64,000 nt of DNA, taken from the NCBI GenBank assembly GCA_025917655.1, contig CP084609.1, positions 1 to 64,000 on the forward strand. The letters are read 5' to 3'. The DNA comes from Chlorella sorokiniana (lineage: Eukaryota; Chlorophyta; Trebouxiophyceae; Chlorellales; Chlorellaceae). Position numbers and translations under genes: made by a program. Positions 41,806-53,689 of this stretch are shown piece after piece. The stretch's first letter is position 1, and each line of letters begins with the position of its first letter. Under the pieces are notes generated by a model. It did no database searches and was not told the DNA's origin. It saw only the letters and a program-made list of their open reading frames with translations.

Positions 41806-42426
41806 GCAACCCATACAGGACGTACCACCACTGCAGAGGCCAAGCACATCATACAAGGGATTGTTGCAGCTGGTGCAGGCTGAGCGCAACATAGAAGTGT
41901 GCGCCATTTGGTTGCTTGATCCCACTGCGGGTGTACGGCGGTGCGGCAAGGGGAAAGGCGGGCCACCGCCCACATGACGTGCAGCATGTGCCGGCAGCAG
42001 GCCACGTCTGCTGTCTTGTATGTGGCTCCGCATGTTAATTGTCAATACTCGCGAGGCACCGTGGCTGGAACGTCATAGCAAGGCACAGGGCATGGACAGC
42101 CTGCAGCGCAGAAGCACGTTGGCGGCAGCTAGCTCGCCGCCGTTTGGGCGCTGCAGCGTTTTGAAGGTTGCTTACCGCTGCCACCCCCTTTCGTTTCAGT
42201 GTGCATCTGAACTACTTCTGCATCCCGCCTTGAGCCTGCATCTGGCCATCCGAGCAAGCCGCACGGCGCTTGCACTTTCCGACCCTCCAGCCACCACGCG
42301 GGCTTGAAAGAAAGTCCCCCTTCGCAGCCACCAGGCGGACAAAGCACAGCGACCCCCGCCCCGGTCCTGTTTTGCTCCTGGGGGATCGTGTACAGCGCCA
42401 CCCCGTCCCGCCGCCGCTGCTGTCAT

Positions 42427-43165
42427 ATGAACTCCAAACGCGGCTGTTTGGCGCACTTCCGCCTCCGTCGCTTGCGGCCTCTTCGCCCCCTTGTGGCCAA
42501 TATGTTTCTGGACCGCTTCTTCGCCTCCAAGGCGAGCAGCCGCACGCAGGTGCGCGGGAGTGGCGGGTGATTTGATGCGGCCGTGAAGGGCGGACTCTCC
42601 GCCTTCTCGTGGCCGCGAGAGCAATCTGAGCTACCGGCAGCCAGCCTTGCTGCCCTGGGACCCGCGGTTGTTGAAGGCGGGCCTGAGGGTCTCCAACTCC
42701 CATGCGCCGGTCGCCGCGTTTACGTTGACGGTGGCGCCTCTGCGCGCGTGTTGCCATCAAGAAGCCCTCACTGCCGTTTGTGTGCCCCGCCCGCAGGTGA
42801 CGGCTGCTCCGCAGGCATCCACCGCCGCGGCGACGTCTACCCCCGTCGCCGCTGCTTCGCCTGCCACCCCCACGCGCCGCCTCAGCTCCGATGCGGTGCG
42901 TTGCACGCCCATCATGTTGTGCTAAGCTCTCCTGCACTTGTTGCATCACTAGTATCAGCACCATTGCTTGCTGCACCCTGCTATTTTGGCTGCAACTGAG
43001 CAGCTGACATTTTTTCATTGCTGCTCCCTCCCAACTGCCCATCCCCTGCAGGCCACCGCTGTGCGCAGCGCCGCCAGCACCGCCCTTGCGCACTGGGGCA
43101 TGGAGTTTGACGGGCTGGACTTCTTCGAAACGCTCGTCCCGGGGCCCATGCACTCCTCGCATTGA
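42427..43165 (+). CDS. Small basic protein of unknown function
   Basis: Three exons join in phase: 42427-42549, 42797-42895 and 43052-43165. The product is about 111 residues. It starts MNSKRGCLAHFRLRRLRPLR, a strongly Arg-rich amphipathic start that could target an organelle. The middle is Ala/Pro/Ser/Thr-rich, and the end is ALAHWGMEFDGLDFFETLV followed by a short tail. The compact end motif (EFDGLDFFETLV) is reminiscent of short C-terminal motifs in small plant proteins of unknown function, but I cannot name the family. Splice sites are canonical at both introns. A long minus-strand frame over this locus is a composition shadow. Confidence 0.6.
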
Positions 43166-44411
43166 GAGGAGCAGCTGTGGCGTTGTGCAGCCCCTGCCAG
43201 CCCCCGCCCACCGCTCGCATGCCCAAGAACAGCCCGCCAACCCACCCAGGAACAACTGGCGCAGCACCCAGCGCCACCATGCATGGGACGAGCCCACCCC
43301 TGCGCTTCCCGCCAAGCTGGGTCCAGCGTCGACGCATTCCCTGCCCAATTCCCGAACCTTCCTCCTCCCCGTTCCCGCACTGTGTCGCCTGACCGATGCC
43401 CTCCGGCCCTCGCCTGCCTGGCCCTGACCCGAGCGAGCACTGCTTTTCCTTCCTGTATTGGTCCCCACTGGCCCGCTTCGCGCCGTGCTGCCTCGCCGCA
43501 GCCTTCGCATGTCCAGCGCCCCCGCCCCAACCTCCCAACAAGACACTCAACAACCATACACCTGCCCCTTCCGGCTAGCTGCCAGCCCTGCCGCAGGCTC
43601 CTCGATTCGTGCGTCCCTGCCGCGAAATTCTTTGCCGCCCACTCATGCAGCTGGCCATGCTGTAGGGGCCCGCCCGCACCACCTGCCACTGTACCTTCAG
43701 CCTGTGCCCATCCCCTCTTCTGCCTTGCGCACCACTTGTCTTCCCTCTTTCATTATACGATGCCTGACTGTCTCCTTCTTGAACCCAAACCCGCCCTATA
43801 TGTTTCGATTCGCCTGCCTGTTTTGCGACGCGAAGCGGCGTGCCAGTTTCTCCCCACCCGCCACCCCATATAGGCGCCGCCATGCCCCCAAATGCGTGGG
43901 CCGGCCTGTGCACCCGCTGCCTGGTGCCAGCTGTGCGCAATGTTCGATACTGCCGCAACCTGGTCTTGGGCCTCCTGCCGCCCTTTGCGGCCTTTTTGGC
44001 TTGCGGCCAGGCCTGTAGCGCTGCCTGCCCTGTTTCCGCCTTTGTACTCCATTCTTGATCATGCTTGATACGATACCGCTGTGCCATGCCTGCTTGCATG
44101 CAGCTCGCCTTTTCTGTAAATATCCGCTGCGCTTTGTGCTTCTGCATGGGAAGCAAGTGGCTGTGACAGGGTAAACCGACAAGTGACGGGCAGCAAGTGT
44201 GCGAGGCGGCGGTGCAGGACAAGACGGTGCATGCATGTCAAACTTGGTTGCTTGCTAGCTTTGACGAAGAACGTAACGTTATTATCAATCACTACGGCCG
44301 CTTTCAAAACACTGCTTGGGCGCATGCTCCATTTGCGGGAGCAGCGTGTGACGCCCAGGACTCAACCAGTCACGCTCATACCCGCACCATTGTCCTAGAG
44401 ACACGTTGCAT
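43166..44411. other. Long 3' UTR / intergenic
   Basis: No gene seen. A TGTAA at 44115-44119 could end the transcript of the small gene to the left, implying a 3' UTR of about 950 bases, a length common in green algae. The promoter of the next gene lies at the right end. Confidence 0.45.
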
Positions 44412-47400
44412 ATGCCAGCGGACGCCGCCAGCGAGCCCGGGCCGCCGCCGCTTGCCGCCGCTCGACCGGAGTCGCCCTCCGCCTCTTCAGTGGCCAGCGG
44501 CAACCTGCCGGCATTGGACTTGGAGTACGATGCCAAGGTACCGCTGGGGCTGGCCGACGCGGCAGTGATCGATAACGGCGCCGCAGCGCAGCACCCAGCT
44601 TTGACCGCTGGACGCAAGCGGTACCTGTGCTACTTCCTCCACCGCCACTTAGAGTTTAGGCTGCCAGAGATTACGTCCCTTGCTGAAGCTCTGCTGGGCG
44701 ATCGGTCAAACGGCGAAAGCAGCATCGGCAGCAGCAGCGACAGCAGCGGCGGCACAGAGGCACTACCAGCAGCGCCGCCCGCCGTCGTTTGGGAGCGCCC
44801 CTTTGGCAACCGGGTGCGCTGCCTGCCGCCAGCTGCGTGTGCCGCCGCCTTTGCTGGTATCTTTCTGCTGCTTGCAGATGCGTGTACACCTCCAAGCGCT
44901 GCTGCCGTCAGCCCCGTTGCGTTCAGCACCTTCAGCACCCTTCTGGGTTGAGCTGGCGTGCAGGCCCTGCTTCCATCCACCCCGTTGCCCCCTGTTCCCT
45001 TGCAGACAGAGTCACCGTTCTGGTACGCACACCTGCCTGGCGGCGACAGCCTGGCAGCTGAGGTGGCGCGACGCAGCATGCTGTGCAAGGTGGGCGACAA
45101 GGGGCTTGCGTTCATGTTGCTTCACTGCAGCACACGTGCTTCTCTGTTTTGTGGCCAGTGGCAGGCTCAGAGGCTGCGTGCTTTGCAGTGTGCGCTGGCG
45201 CCGCTGTTCCCCCTCCGCCCTGACCCCGCACCCAGCCTGGGCTGACCACCTTTATACTTCCCTGAAAATTCATGAAATATCAAGTTGCCCTTCATTGCAG
45301 GCCATGCTTGAGGTGTGGGCCGAGGCGACGACGCTGGAGGGGCTGCGGGTGAGGCCTGATGTTTTCTGCTCTGTTTTTAGTTCCGGCACAAGCCTGCCAG
45401 TGCGGGTGATCCCTTTGGCCGCCGCTGCTGCTTACCAGCTGCATGCATGGCGGGGCAGCGGCGTGACAGGAAGCCACGGCGGGGCGGAAGCAACGCCCAC
45501 CACCCGCTCACTGGCTGCAGGCGGCGATTGCGGCCTACCCAGCAGCGGAGAAGGAGCTGTGGGGGGCCCGAGCAGGTGTGGCGGCAGAGGGCAGCCGTAG
45601 GCACCCTGTGTGCCTGCAAGGGGGCGGTGCTGTGGAGGGGCCGCAGCTTCAACCGCTGCTTCAACACGCGCAGCGGGGGTGGGCCAGCAGCAGGGTCAAA
45701 AGCACTGCAGAGGGCTGGGCCCGGGCGAGGGCAGCAGCGCGCGCATCAAGCGCCGGCGCTGCCTGCCGTCGCCGTGCGGTTGCCCCCCCGCGCCGTCCCT
45801 CAGAAGCCGTGCTGCTACCAGCTGCAAAGAGGACTGCAACGGTATCGCGCCGCCCCTGCTGCAACGGTACCGCGCCGTCCCCGCTTGTACCGCAGTCCTT
45901 CAAGGTTGTGGTGGAGACCTGGGGCACCACCTGGACCATGGCGCAGCAGGTGGGGAGGAAGAAAGGGGGAGGAGAAAGTTAAGGGCAGGAGGAAAGAAGG
46001 AGGGAGGGAGTGCAGTTCAGGCTTCCGCAAGAGTGCGACCGCCAGCCGGGCCGCGGGTGCCGCCAGCTGCACCTCGGGGCGGACAGGGCTGCCGTTGCTT
46101 TGCTCTGCCGCCCCTGCCTGGGCGCAGCACCCCTCTCGGGCCCTCGTGGCAGCCATCACCGCCCTCTAACTCAACCGCGTTTTGTGTTTCAGTTTTTATC
46201 ATTTGCTCTTTCAGTTTGCCTTGATCAATTTCTTCCTCCTTGCAGATCGAGCTGATTGACAGCCTGGAGCACTGCACAGGCTTCAAGGTAGGGCCCGCTG
46301 CCTTCACCTCCGATACGAAATCAGCCTCTTCTAGTATGCCACTGCCATGCGCAGCGGCGCCACCGCCCCTGTTTGTATGCCATCGGCATGAGCGCTGCCC
46401 CGCTGCGTTGCCGCCACGCCACTGCGACCAACCAAAGCCACTGCTTCCCCGTTCAGCTCGCCCGTTTGAATCCCACACCCACGCAATGTCGCCCCGCACC
46501 CAACCCCCTTCTCGCACACATTCACACACCGCCTCCCCCTCCTGCCTGGCAGGGCCCCATCAACCTGCGCAACCCCTCCCAGCGCTTCTGGATCATCGCT
46601 GCGCAGAGCTCGGGCGCGGGCTGCCGCCGCTGCCGCACCGGTGCGCTGCGCTCTGTGGAGGAGGGGGCGGGGCAGGGCGGGGGAGAGGCCCGGGGGAAGG
46701 GCTGTTCGGCGGGTTGGGCGCTTGCCAACGCGGGAAGCCCCAGGCCGCTCACTTGGCGGTACGCCGTGATCTTGTGCCTGCGCAAGCCTCGCAACCGACC
46801 GGTTCTCTTTCCCCCCCCACCCTGCAGCTTCTACTTTGGGCGGCAGGTGGGCGTGGGCGACCGCGCCCCCTGGTTGCTTACGACCTGCGGCGGCGGCGCT
46901 ACCTGGGCCCCACATCCATGGACACCGAGATGGCCTTCCTGATGTGCCACATGGCAAAGGCGAGCGCCGCCGCCGCTGCCGTCCCTCGCTCTGCTGGGCC
47001 CTGGCCGCTGCTAAACTCCCCCGTCCGGGCGCGTCCTCCCCCCTCCTCCTCCCCTGCACTTCCCATCTCGCCACCCGTCCCATTGTGATTGTTGGGTGGG
47101 TGGGGCCCACCCACAACCATTGCCTCACACACACACGCTCATACACAGCCACACACACTCCCCCACACACAAGCGTGCACCCTGCCGCAGGTGCGGCGGC
47201 GCAGCCTGGTGCTTGACCCGTTTGTGGGCACCGGGTCCATCCTGGTGCCCGCCGCCCACCTGGGCGCCCTCACCCTGGGCTGGGACATCGACGTACGCGT
47301 CATCAAGCTGGGTGAGCTCTGCACATGGGCAGCAAGTGGAGTGGTTGGTTCATTTACATGTCTAAGAATGGCGCACACGTCTGTGCTGCTCGCGGGTTGA

Positions 47401-47420
47401 GAGGGGGCGAGGGGTGGGTG

Positions 47421-47476
<56 letters not shown>

Positions 47477-49916
47477 GTGGGTGGGTGGGTGGGTGGGTGG
47501 GTGGGGGTGGGGGTGGGGGTGGGGGGGGACCGTGAGAAGCTGCGGCGCCGCTGGCAGCCATTGTCAATCTGTCTGTCTTCCACTTCTATCTTGACGGAAG
47601 TGGAGCCCTCCTGTGCACACACCGCGGCCGCTGCCCTTGCCCACCCTCACCCCCGCAGGCAAGAAGGACAAGGCGGGGCGGCCGGTCAACGTGTGGACCA
47701 ACTTTGCCGACTACTCGCTGCCGGCCCCGCTGGGCCTGCTGCGCTGCGACCTCCACACGGCGCCGCTCAGGTGGGTGCACTGATGCCGCGCGGACTCGTG
47801 CCGGGCTGGCAGTAGGCTTGGCAAGGTGTGCGATGCACCAGGGGCGCCAGCAGATCCACGCGCGTTGGGTGCACGATACACCGCGGTTGTGTTGTGTGTG
47901 CTTGCGCAATCGAGGAGGCTGGCGCGGCCGCTGCCGTGTCATGGATTGTGGGTGGTGTCTTTGCTGTGAGTACTCACTCAGGCTCAGGCTGGCAGGCGGG
48001 TGGGTGCAGGCCTCAAGAAAGCCTCAAGAAAGCGGAAAACACTGACTTTCCACTCGCCCCCGGAAGCGCAGGCCCGGGCTGGAAGGGGTGCTGGACGCCA
48101 TAGTGTGCGACCCTCCCTACGGGGTGAGCCCCCCTTTTGGGGGTTGAACCACGCATCGGGCTGCCTTTGAGCTTGGGGTGTTGATGATTTGGGCGTTTGT
48201 GTGGGCGGACCGCTGGCAGGGCGGGCAGGAAAACGGGCGAGGAGTCTGGAGGGCACCGCTTGCCTGCTGCTGCTGGGTGGCTGTGTCGCCCCAGCCCAGT
48301 CTTGGGCTGCCTGCCTGGTGGCCGCCATTCAAATACCCCTTCTTTGCCTGCCCCGGCAGGTGCGGGCGGGCGGGCGCAAGAGCGTGCCCAAGGAGCGTGA
48401 GATCCGCAACCGCGACAGCTACGTGCCCTCCACCGACCCCTACACGGTGGCAGGTGGGTGCGCACCTGCATGCAGGGCGGCGGGGGTGGGGAGGGGCTGC
48501 CGAAGGCGCTGCGCACTTGATGAGGAAGTGTACCTGCAGCCTCTCCTGCCACCCAGCGCCTGTGCCAGCGGGGCCACCGGTATCAGCTGCGGCTGCGTTG
48601 GGCTTGGGCCTATGCCGTGAAACAAGGCGGCTGTGGCCAAGCGGCGTGTCGCAAGGAAACTGCGACTTGTGTGCTGCTGTGCCCCTCACCTCTGCACTCC
48701 TAAAGGCCTGACTAACCTGCAGCAGGCCCTTGCCTGCTGGCTCCGCGCCCACCCAAGCACAATTCCACACACCGCTGGTTTTCACACCGCCTCCTCCCAC
48801 CCCCCAAACCGCCCGCAGAGTGCCTGCACGACCTGCTGGAAGCTGCCGCGCGCCTGCTGGCACGCGGCGGCCGCCTCGCCTACTTCCTGCCGGCTGCCCC
48901 GGGGTACTACTTTGAGGAGGAACTGCCGCGGCACCCGGCGCTGGAGGTGGGCGGGCATGAGGGTGGTTGGCAGCAGGGTTTTGTGTGGATCAGCCCAGCC
49001 GTCAGGGCGTCGCCAAGCACGCAGCAGCCCCAGCCTTCCTTGCCGCTGTGGGTCATGGGAAGGGGCAGCTGCGGGGCCATGCAGCTGAGCCGCATAGCAG
49101 CCGCGTAGCTGCACCGGGCCCGTGCCCCCACTGCTCTGCTGCCTCTGAGCCTGGTGGTCAAAAGAGCGGCTGCAGCGTCCTGCTGCGAGTGGCTGCCGCC
49201 TTCCCCGCCGCCGCTGCCGCAGATTGTGGCCAACTGCGAGCAGCTTCTGACCACGCGGTACAGCCGGCGCCTGATAGTGATGGAGGTGCGCGATGCTGCA
49301 GTACACGCCCCAACACTGCAGACGCAGTTTGCAGGCCAGCCTGCCGAGCGCCACCTGGGTGCTGCCTGTAGTTGGCTTCCCCTTGTATGCGCTGCGGCCG
49401 GGCTGTTCTGCAGTGATGGGCTGGGGCGGACAGTGCAGGGCTGCTGCCAGCCCCGCTGCCAGCGTGGACACTCAGTGTGCAGGCTGTGCACGGCCAGCCC
49501 GCACCTGCAGCCGCCAGCTGGCCACACATCACCCTCCGAGCACCTCAGCACAGCCCCCAGTAATTCCATCGTCCCCCTCCCCACTGTTTTGTGCAGAAAG
49601 TGCGACGGTACGACGCGGCGGCGGCAGCGGCGTACTTCGATCAGCGCGGCCCGCCCAGGCATGCCCAGCCTGCCGCTTTTTGCTAAAAAACTCACAATTT
49701 CCTCTTCGCTTAGTTGTCGCCAGCCACTTGTGTCCCTGCTGATAGCATGTACCGCTTCCTCTTCGCCACCCGTACCGCAGGATGTCGGTGGACGACATGC
49801 ACGAGTACGTGTACAAGACCCCCGCCCAGCTGGCGGCCGAGGCCGGGCTGTCGCTGGAAGAGCACCGCGCGGCGCAGGCCGCCCGCCTGCCGCGTCACCG
49901 CGGCAAGAACATCTGA
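44412..49916 (+). CDS. TRM11: TRM11-like tRNA (guanine-10-N2) methyltransferase
   Basis: With TRM112, makes m2G10 in tRNA in the cytosol. The start ATG at 44412 gives MPADAASEPGPPP, then the family N-terminus RKRYLCYFLHRHLEFRLPEI. Later exons: PFWYAHLPGGDSLAAEVARR (45012), SFKVVVETWGTTWTMAQQ (45899), IELIDSLEHCTGFK (46246), LRNPSQRFWIIAA (about 46565), RRYLGPTSMDTEMAFLM (46895), SLVLDPFVGTGSILVPAAHL (47205, SAM-binding loop), WTNFADYSLPAPLGLLRCDL (47696), LDAIVCDPPYG (48092, catalytic DPPY motif), VPKEREIRNRDSYVPSTDPY (48388), LLARGGRLAYFLPAAPGYYF (48855) and YVYKTPAQLAAEAGLSLEEH (49808). The stop is at 49914-49916. One C is missing in the run 46866-46870. Gene model in roughly 16 exons; the N-terminal part between 44840 and 45900 is the least certain. 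Confidence 0.92.
47120..47175. repeat. CA-rich tract before a TRM11 acceptor
   Basis: CACACA and CACTCC units in the intron just upstream of the acceptor at 47190, coding-strand orientation. Confidence 0.8.
47424..47525. repeat. (GT)n(GGGT)n tract in a TRM11 intron
   Basis: About 22 GT units, then GGGT and GGGGGT units. It lies in the donor-proximal half of the intron between the exons ending near 47311 and starting at 47660. Confidence 0.95.
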
Positions 49917-50312
49917 AGCTCTTTCCCCCGGCGATCTCCGCAGCGCCAGCCCTGCATGCTGTATGGCTGTTGGGCGGCTGAAGAGACCATGCCGCTGCGC
50001 TTCAGAGCCACAGCCAGTCAGGAGCACGCAAGCTTGCTAAGCGAACGCGTGCACGGTGACAGCAGGCGCTGCAGCATGGTGGGAGAAGGCTTGCTGGGAT
50101 GAGCGAGCCTGGGCGCAGGCGCCCAGTGCCGCCTGCCAGCTCAGCCTGCATGGAAAGTCTTGTGTGTACCGAGGCACGTGCACCCTCGATGTCTGCTTAT
50201 TCACACGTTTCAAGTACTCATTCGCATTCAATATTGCGGTCCAAACCCCTGAAACAAGCCCCGCGTAGTGGTGTGCGAGCTCTCGAGAGTGGCAGCAGAG
50301 TTTCACGGCTCC
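49917..50312. other. Intergenic, TRM11 3' UTR
   Basis: No gene or clear TGTAA signal found. Confidence 0.4.
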
Positions 50313-51917
50313 ATGTCGATCCAAGACCTGCCCGATGACTTGATCTTGATGATATTGCGAGACTCAGAGCCAGAGCAATGGTGAGCTGCACAAGCGCTGC
50401 CTTGAAGTTCGAGCGCGGCTGTCCTATCGCTCTGATATCAACGATGCTCGTGATGTGGAACGTTAAGGGCATTGAGTGCCTCTCTGGCGGCCGTTTTGTT
50501 GATGCCACCCTGGCGCCGGGTGCCGCCTGCCTGAACGCATGCAGGGCGGCTTTGCCGCTTGTTTGTCGTCGTTGGTGGCGCCTGGTGCAGCGCACATCTG
50601 AATTGGGGGTTATGACTGCCACAATCGAGGCAGACCGAAGTTTACAGCACTTGCCGTGGGACTCCTGGGCGGCTGCTCCGCTGGCAAGCCTGAGGATGCA
50701 CAGAAAGCGGTACACGGCGGCCAGCCTTGAAAGCGGTACACGGCGGCCAGCCTTGACCTGGGCTGCATTCCGCAATGGCAGCACAGTCGAAGCTGCGACT
50801 TCATCGAAGATGTGCTGCATCTGCTGTCGCCCCCAACAGCATCCCTCACGCGGCTGGTACTAAAACGGGGCAGACTCTCTGCGGCAGTTTGCTCCCAGCT
50901 GGCCGCTTTCACCCCGCTGCGCCATCTCGAACTGACTGCTCTTGGCGGGGGTTGGATGCAGATGTTGTCGGAACGCTCAGCCGCCTGACCAGCTTGAGCC
51001 TCAGCGGCGTGGAGCCGGGCCCTTCTCCGCTAGCGCTAACCCGCCTGACATGCATCTGTCACCTGACTTTGCAAGGTAATGACGGAGCTACGTTCCCGGC
51101 GCCAGCGGCCTTTCCGCTTCTGCATTCATACACCTATTCAAGCTCCCCTGCATTCCAGGTGGGTGGCTGTCCTGAGTGCAGCTGAAAGGGAGATGGCAGC
51201 CGTGGCCAGCAACGCATATATGCAGGCCACAACTGCGACCGCTGACGGCCGGCACGACATGGGCATGCAGGTTGGCAATGACGGGCTTTTCGGTGCCTCC
51301 TATGCCGACTTTCAATCGAGGTTTTATTTGCATTACACCCGGATGTCCATCTGGAGGCTTAAAGGCCCACGCGACCTGGCGGCGGCCCTCTCTGCACTGA
51401 TGCCCCCGGCTGCGCCCAAGCTAGCATCCCTTTACTTGCAGTCCCCGACTTTGATGCAACATGCGGGCCCTGGCCGCCTCTCGCGGGACTCACACGCTTG
51501 GATGTGGCATCGGAAGCCCTGCCAAGCCCAGGGTCACCTTTGATTCGCAGCCTGGCTCCACAGCTGCGGTCGTTGACTGACTTGGAGCTCAGCCTCAAGG
51601 GCGCTCACGCCTGTCAAGCACTTGCCGCAGCAGCGGAGGTGTGGGCCGCACAACCGCAGCAAGCACACAACGAGCCAGCCGGCGTGGCATCGCAGCCTGG
51701 AAGGGAGGATGTACGGCGGGCACGACTTGCAGTGGCCGAGCCCGCTGTTGCGCTGGAGCCGCCCTCACAGACCCCAGCTGCTGCAGCGACGGTGCCAGGC
51801 AATCCTCATAGCGCTAGCACGCAAACTGAGCCAGGCAAGGCATCAGCGGATGCAGCTGCATGCAGGCTCATCAGGGCAGTCTTCGGCCTTTCCTCTCTCC
51901 AACACAGCACGTCGTAA
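50313..51917 (+). CDS. F-box / leucine-rich protein
   Basis: Likely an SCF ubiquitin-ligase adaptor. Exon 50313-50380 encodes the first F-box half (MSIQDLPDDLILMILRDSEP). Exon 2 from 50545 gives the second half (AALPLVCRRWWRLVQRTSEL) in phase. Leucine-rich strands follow: VLHLLSPPTASLTRLVLKRG, FTPLRHLELTALGGG, LSRLTSLSLSGVEPGPSPLA, LTRLTCICHLTLQG. A final exon carries LTRLDVASEALPSPGSPLI and LRSLTDLELSLKG, then an Ala/Pro/Gln-rich tail ending at 51917. A 26-base tandem duplication (50705-50756) throws the frame out in exon 2, and one G is missing at 50947-50951, so as written the product would stop early at about 50863. Such F-box/LRR genes are numerous and variable in Chlorella-type algae. 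Confidence 0.65.
50705..50756. repeat. 26-base perfect tandem duplication in the F-box gene
   Basis: AAGCGGTACACGGCGGCCAG plus CCTTGA, twice head to tail (50705-50730 and 50731-50756). The unit is not a multiple of three. With one copy the frame runs straight into the leucine-rich part; with two it reaches a stop. Confidence 0.97.
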
Positions 51918-51921
51918 CTCA

Positions 51922-51926
51922 TGTAA
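51922..51926 (+). terminator. TGTAA poly(A) signal candidate of the F-box gene
   Basis: TGTAA only a few bases after the stop at 51917; a usable signal if the 3' UTR is very short, otherwise coincidental. Confidence 0.35.
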
Positions 51927-52828
51927 ATTGCTCCGTCCCACCATCGTCCCTGCAGCTCAACAATCGCCTCCAGGTTGCACACCCCACGCGGACCAGCTCA
52001 GCCTTGCTGTCGGCGGTGCCCTAGCGATGGCGGCCTTGCTGGTAGGTTGTGCACCCCCGTGGCTTGCGTCTGCTTTGCTGGTGGCAGCGGCCTGGCAGGC
52101 AACTCTGTGCTTTGGTGAAGTGCCTGTGACACTAGAACAACCGACCTCGGGGTCGTCACTCAAATATGTGGATGCACCCGAAATCTCGCTTCCGCCCTTT
52201 TGCAGGCTTGCATCATCCGGGGAAGGGGCGGCACAGACCACTGAGGCCCTGCGCTGCTGCACACACCACTCTGGCTGGGACAGACTTGCTGTTTGGACCG
52301 CAAGTATAAAACTTCAACGCTGCCACTGGTGCCCGCTGCCCTCCCAGCCAGCAGTGGCTCTTGGCACTCACCATGGATCTCTTAATTGTACCAACAGAAA
52401 CCCGGCACAACTGCTGCACACATGAAAGTCTTTATAAGCAAATGTAATCCCTCTTTATCCGGGCAAGGCCATTTCGGGCAGCTGTCGGGTTGCGCTTGCA
52501 CCGTGCCGCCGCGCCTGCCCCGGCCGCAAGTGGAATGCAAGGTCATGTGTCCACAGGGCTCGCCATTTTACAGCAACTGCAATCTCTCGCTTACCAGTTT
52601 TTACTCAACGGAGCCGGGCGAAGGGCCAGAGCGGCTTCCCGAGAAACAGTCCCGACTGCTGCTTCAGGCACCTTGTCAGCTCCCTGCTCCAGCTTCAGCT
52701 CAGGCATGGTTTCACAGGCAGCCTGCCAGCCTGCTAGGTTGTCTCCAGGATGCGGGGGAAGATGCACAAACCCCACCCACGGGCTCATCCTGCCATCCCC
52801 CTGCAGTGCATTTCAAACGACCACCCTC

Positions 52829-53437
52829 ATGGGCATCTGGCAGTGGCAGCAGAAGCCCAAGCTCCCTACAGCAGCGGCCGCCGCTGCGGTGCTGGCTGCG
52901 CTCCTGCTGGCAGGCGCTGCTGCGACCACGCTGCACAAATGGACGGCGCACCGCGATCCAGACATGCCCTGCTGCTCCAGCAATGGACCAGGCTGGAGCG
53001 GGGAAGCTTGCTGCGCTCCTCCCCTCATCCCATCATGCGAGAACTACCCCTCGGCCGTCGCAGCATGCACAAGCGAGCCTTGGGCTGAGGCTCCCCCTCA
53101 GATGGCGCCTTGCAATTGCCCACCGCCGCCTCACCTGCCACCGAAGGTACCTCTGCCCCCTGCCGGGCGATCGCGCCTGCTGCACCACCGAAAGCCCCCC
53201 GTACTGGAGGGTCAGCTGCTGCTGCACTCCAGCTCTCCGCCCTGTGTGCTACACTGCCAGGTGCTATTGCACAGTCGGGATGCCTGCCGGCGCACCACAT
53301 GGCAAAGCTCAGCCAGAGGCAGCCCTGGCGCGTTGAGCTGGGGAGGCGCTGGCCCCCTGTTGGCCCCACACCGCCCTGCAAGTTGCTCCCAATTGCTGTG
53401 TCACAACAGCGGGCTGCAGCCGGGGCCCTTATACTGA
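52829..53437 (+). CDS. Candidate signal-anchor protein, unrecognised
   Basis: Single open frame of about 202 codons. ATG, then WQWQQKPKLP, then a hydrophobic Ala/Leu segment of about 22 residues (residues 14-35), then HKWTAHRDPDM and a Cys/Pro/Ser-rich remainder with CNCPPPPHLPPKVPLPP. A TGTAA follows at 53441-53445. No family recognised, and the Cys/Pro-rich part could be a composition artefact, so this is weak. The stretch 51927-52828 shows no better candidate apart from a hydrophobic open segment near 52017-52120. Confidence 0.25.
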   Translation: MGIWQWQQKPKLPTAAAAAAVLAALLLAGAAATTLHKWTAHRDPDMPCCSSNGPGWSGEACCAPPLIPSCENYPSAVAACTSEPWAEAPPQMAPCNCPPPPHLPPKVPLPPAGRSRLLHHRKPPVLEGQLLLHSSSPPCVLHCQVLLHSRDACRRTTWQSSARGSPGALSWGGAGPLLAPHRPASCSQLLCHNSGLQPGPLY

Positions 53438-53689
53438 TGCTGTAATGTGGCCCTGATGCTGTGTGAGTGCGCTCACAGTGGGCAAAGCGCCGGCGCCCAG
53501 GGAGGCAGCTTGGTGCAGCAGTGAGCACTGGCCTAGATGGATGCTCAGTAGCTTCCTCCATCCACCCATGCTTGGCTGTCTCCCACCGATACCGATGCCC
53601 TCTCCTGCTGCCTCAGCCTGCTGCTGGCCGCTGGCTGCATGACGCGTGCTGCTGCCGCCGCTGCCAGCGTCACGCAGCCGCTCACACCC

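Noticed and set aside
42212-43546. 444-codon open frame on the minus strand
   Set aside because: Antisense shadow of a GC-rich region. It is Arg/Gly-rich with no motif and overlaps a plus-strand gene with consistent splice phases.
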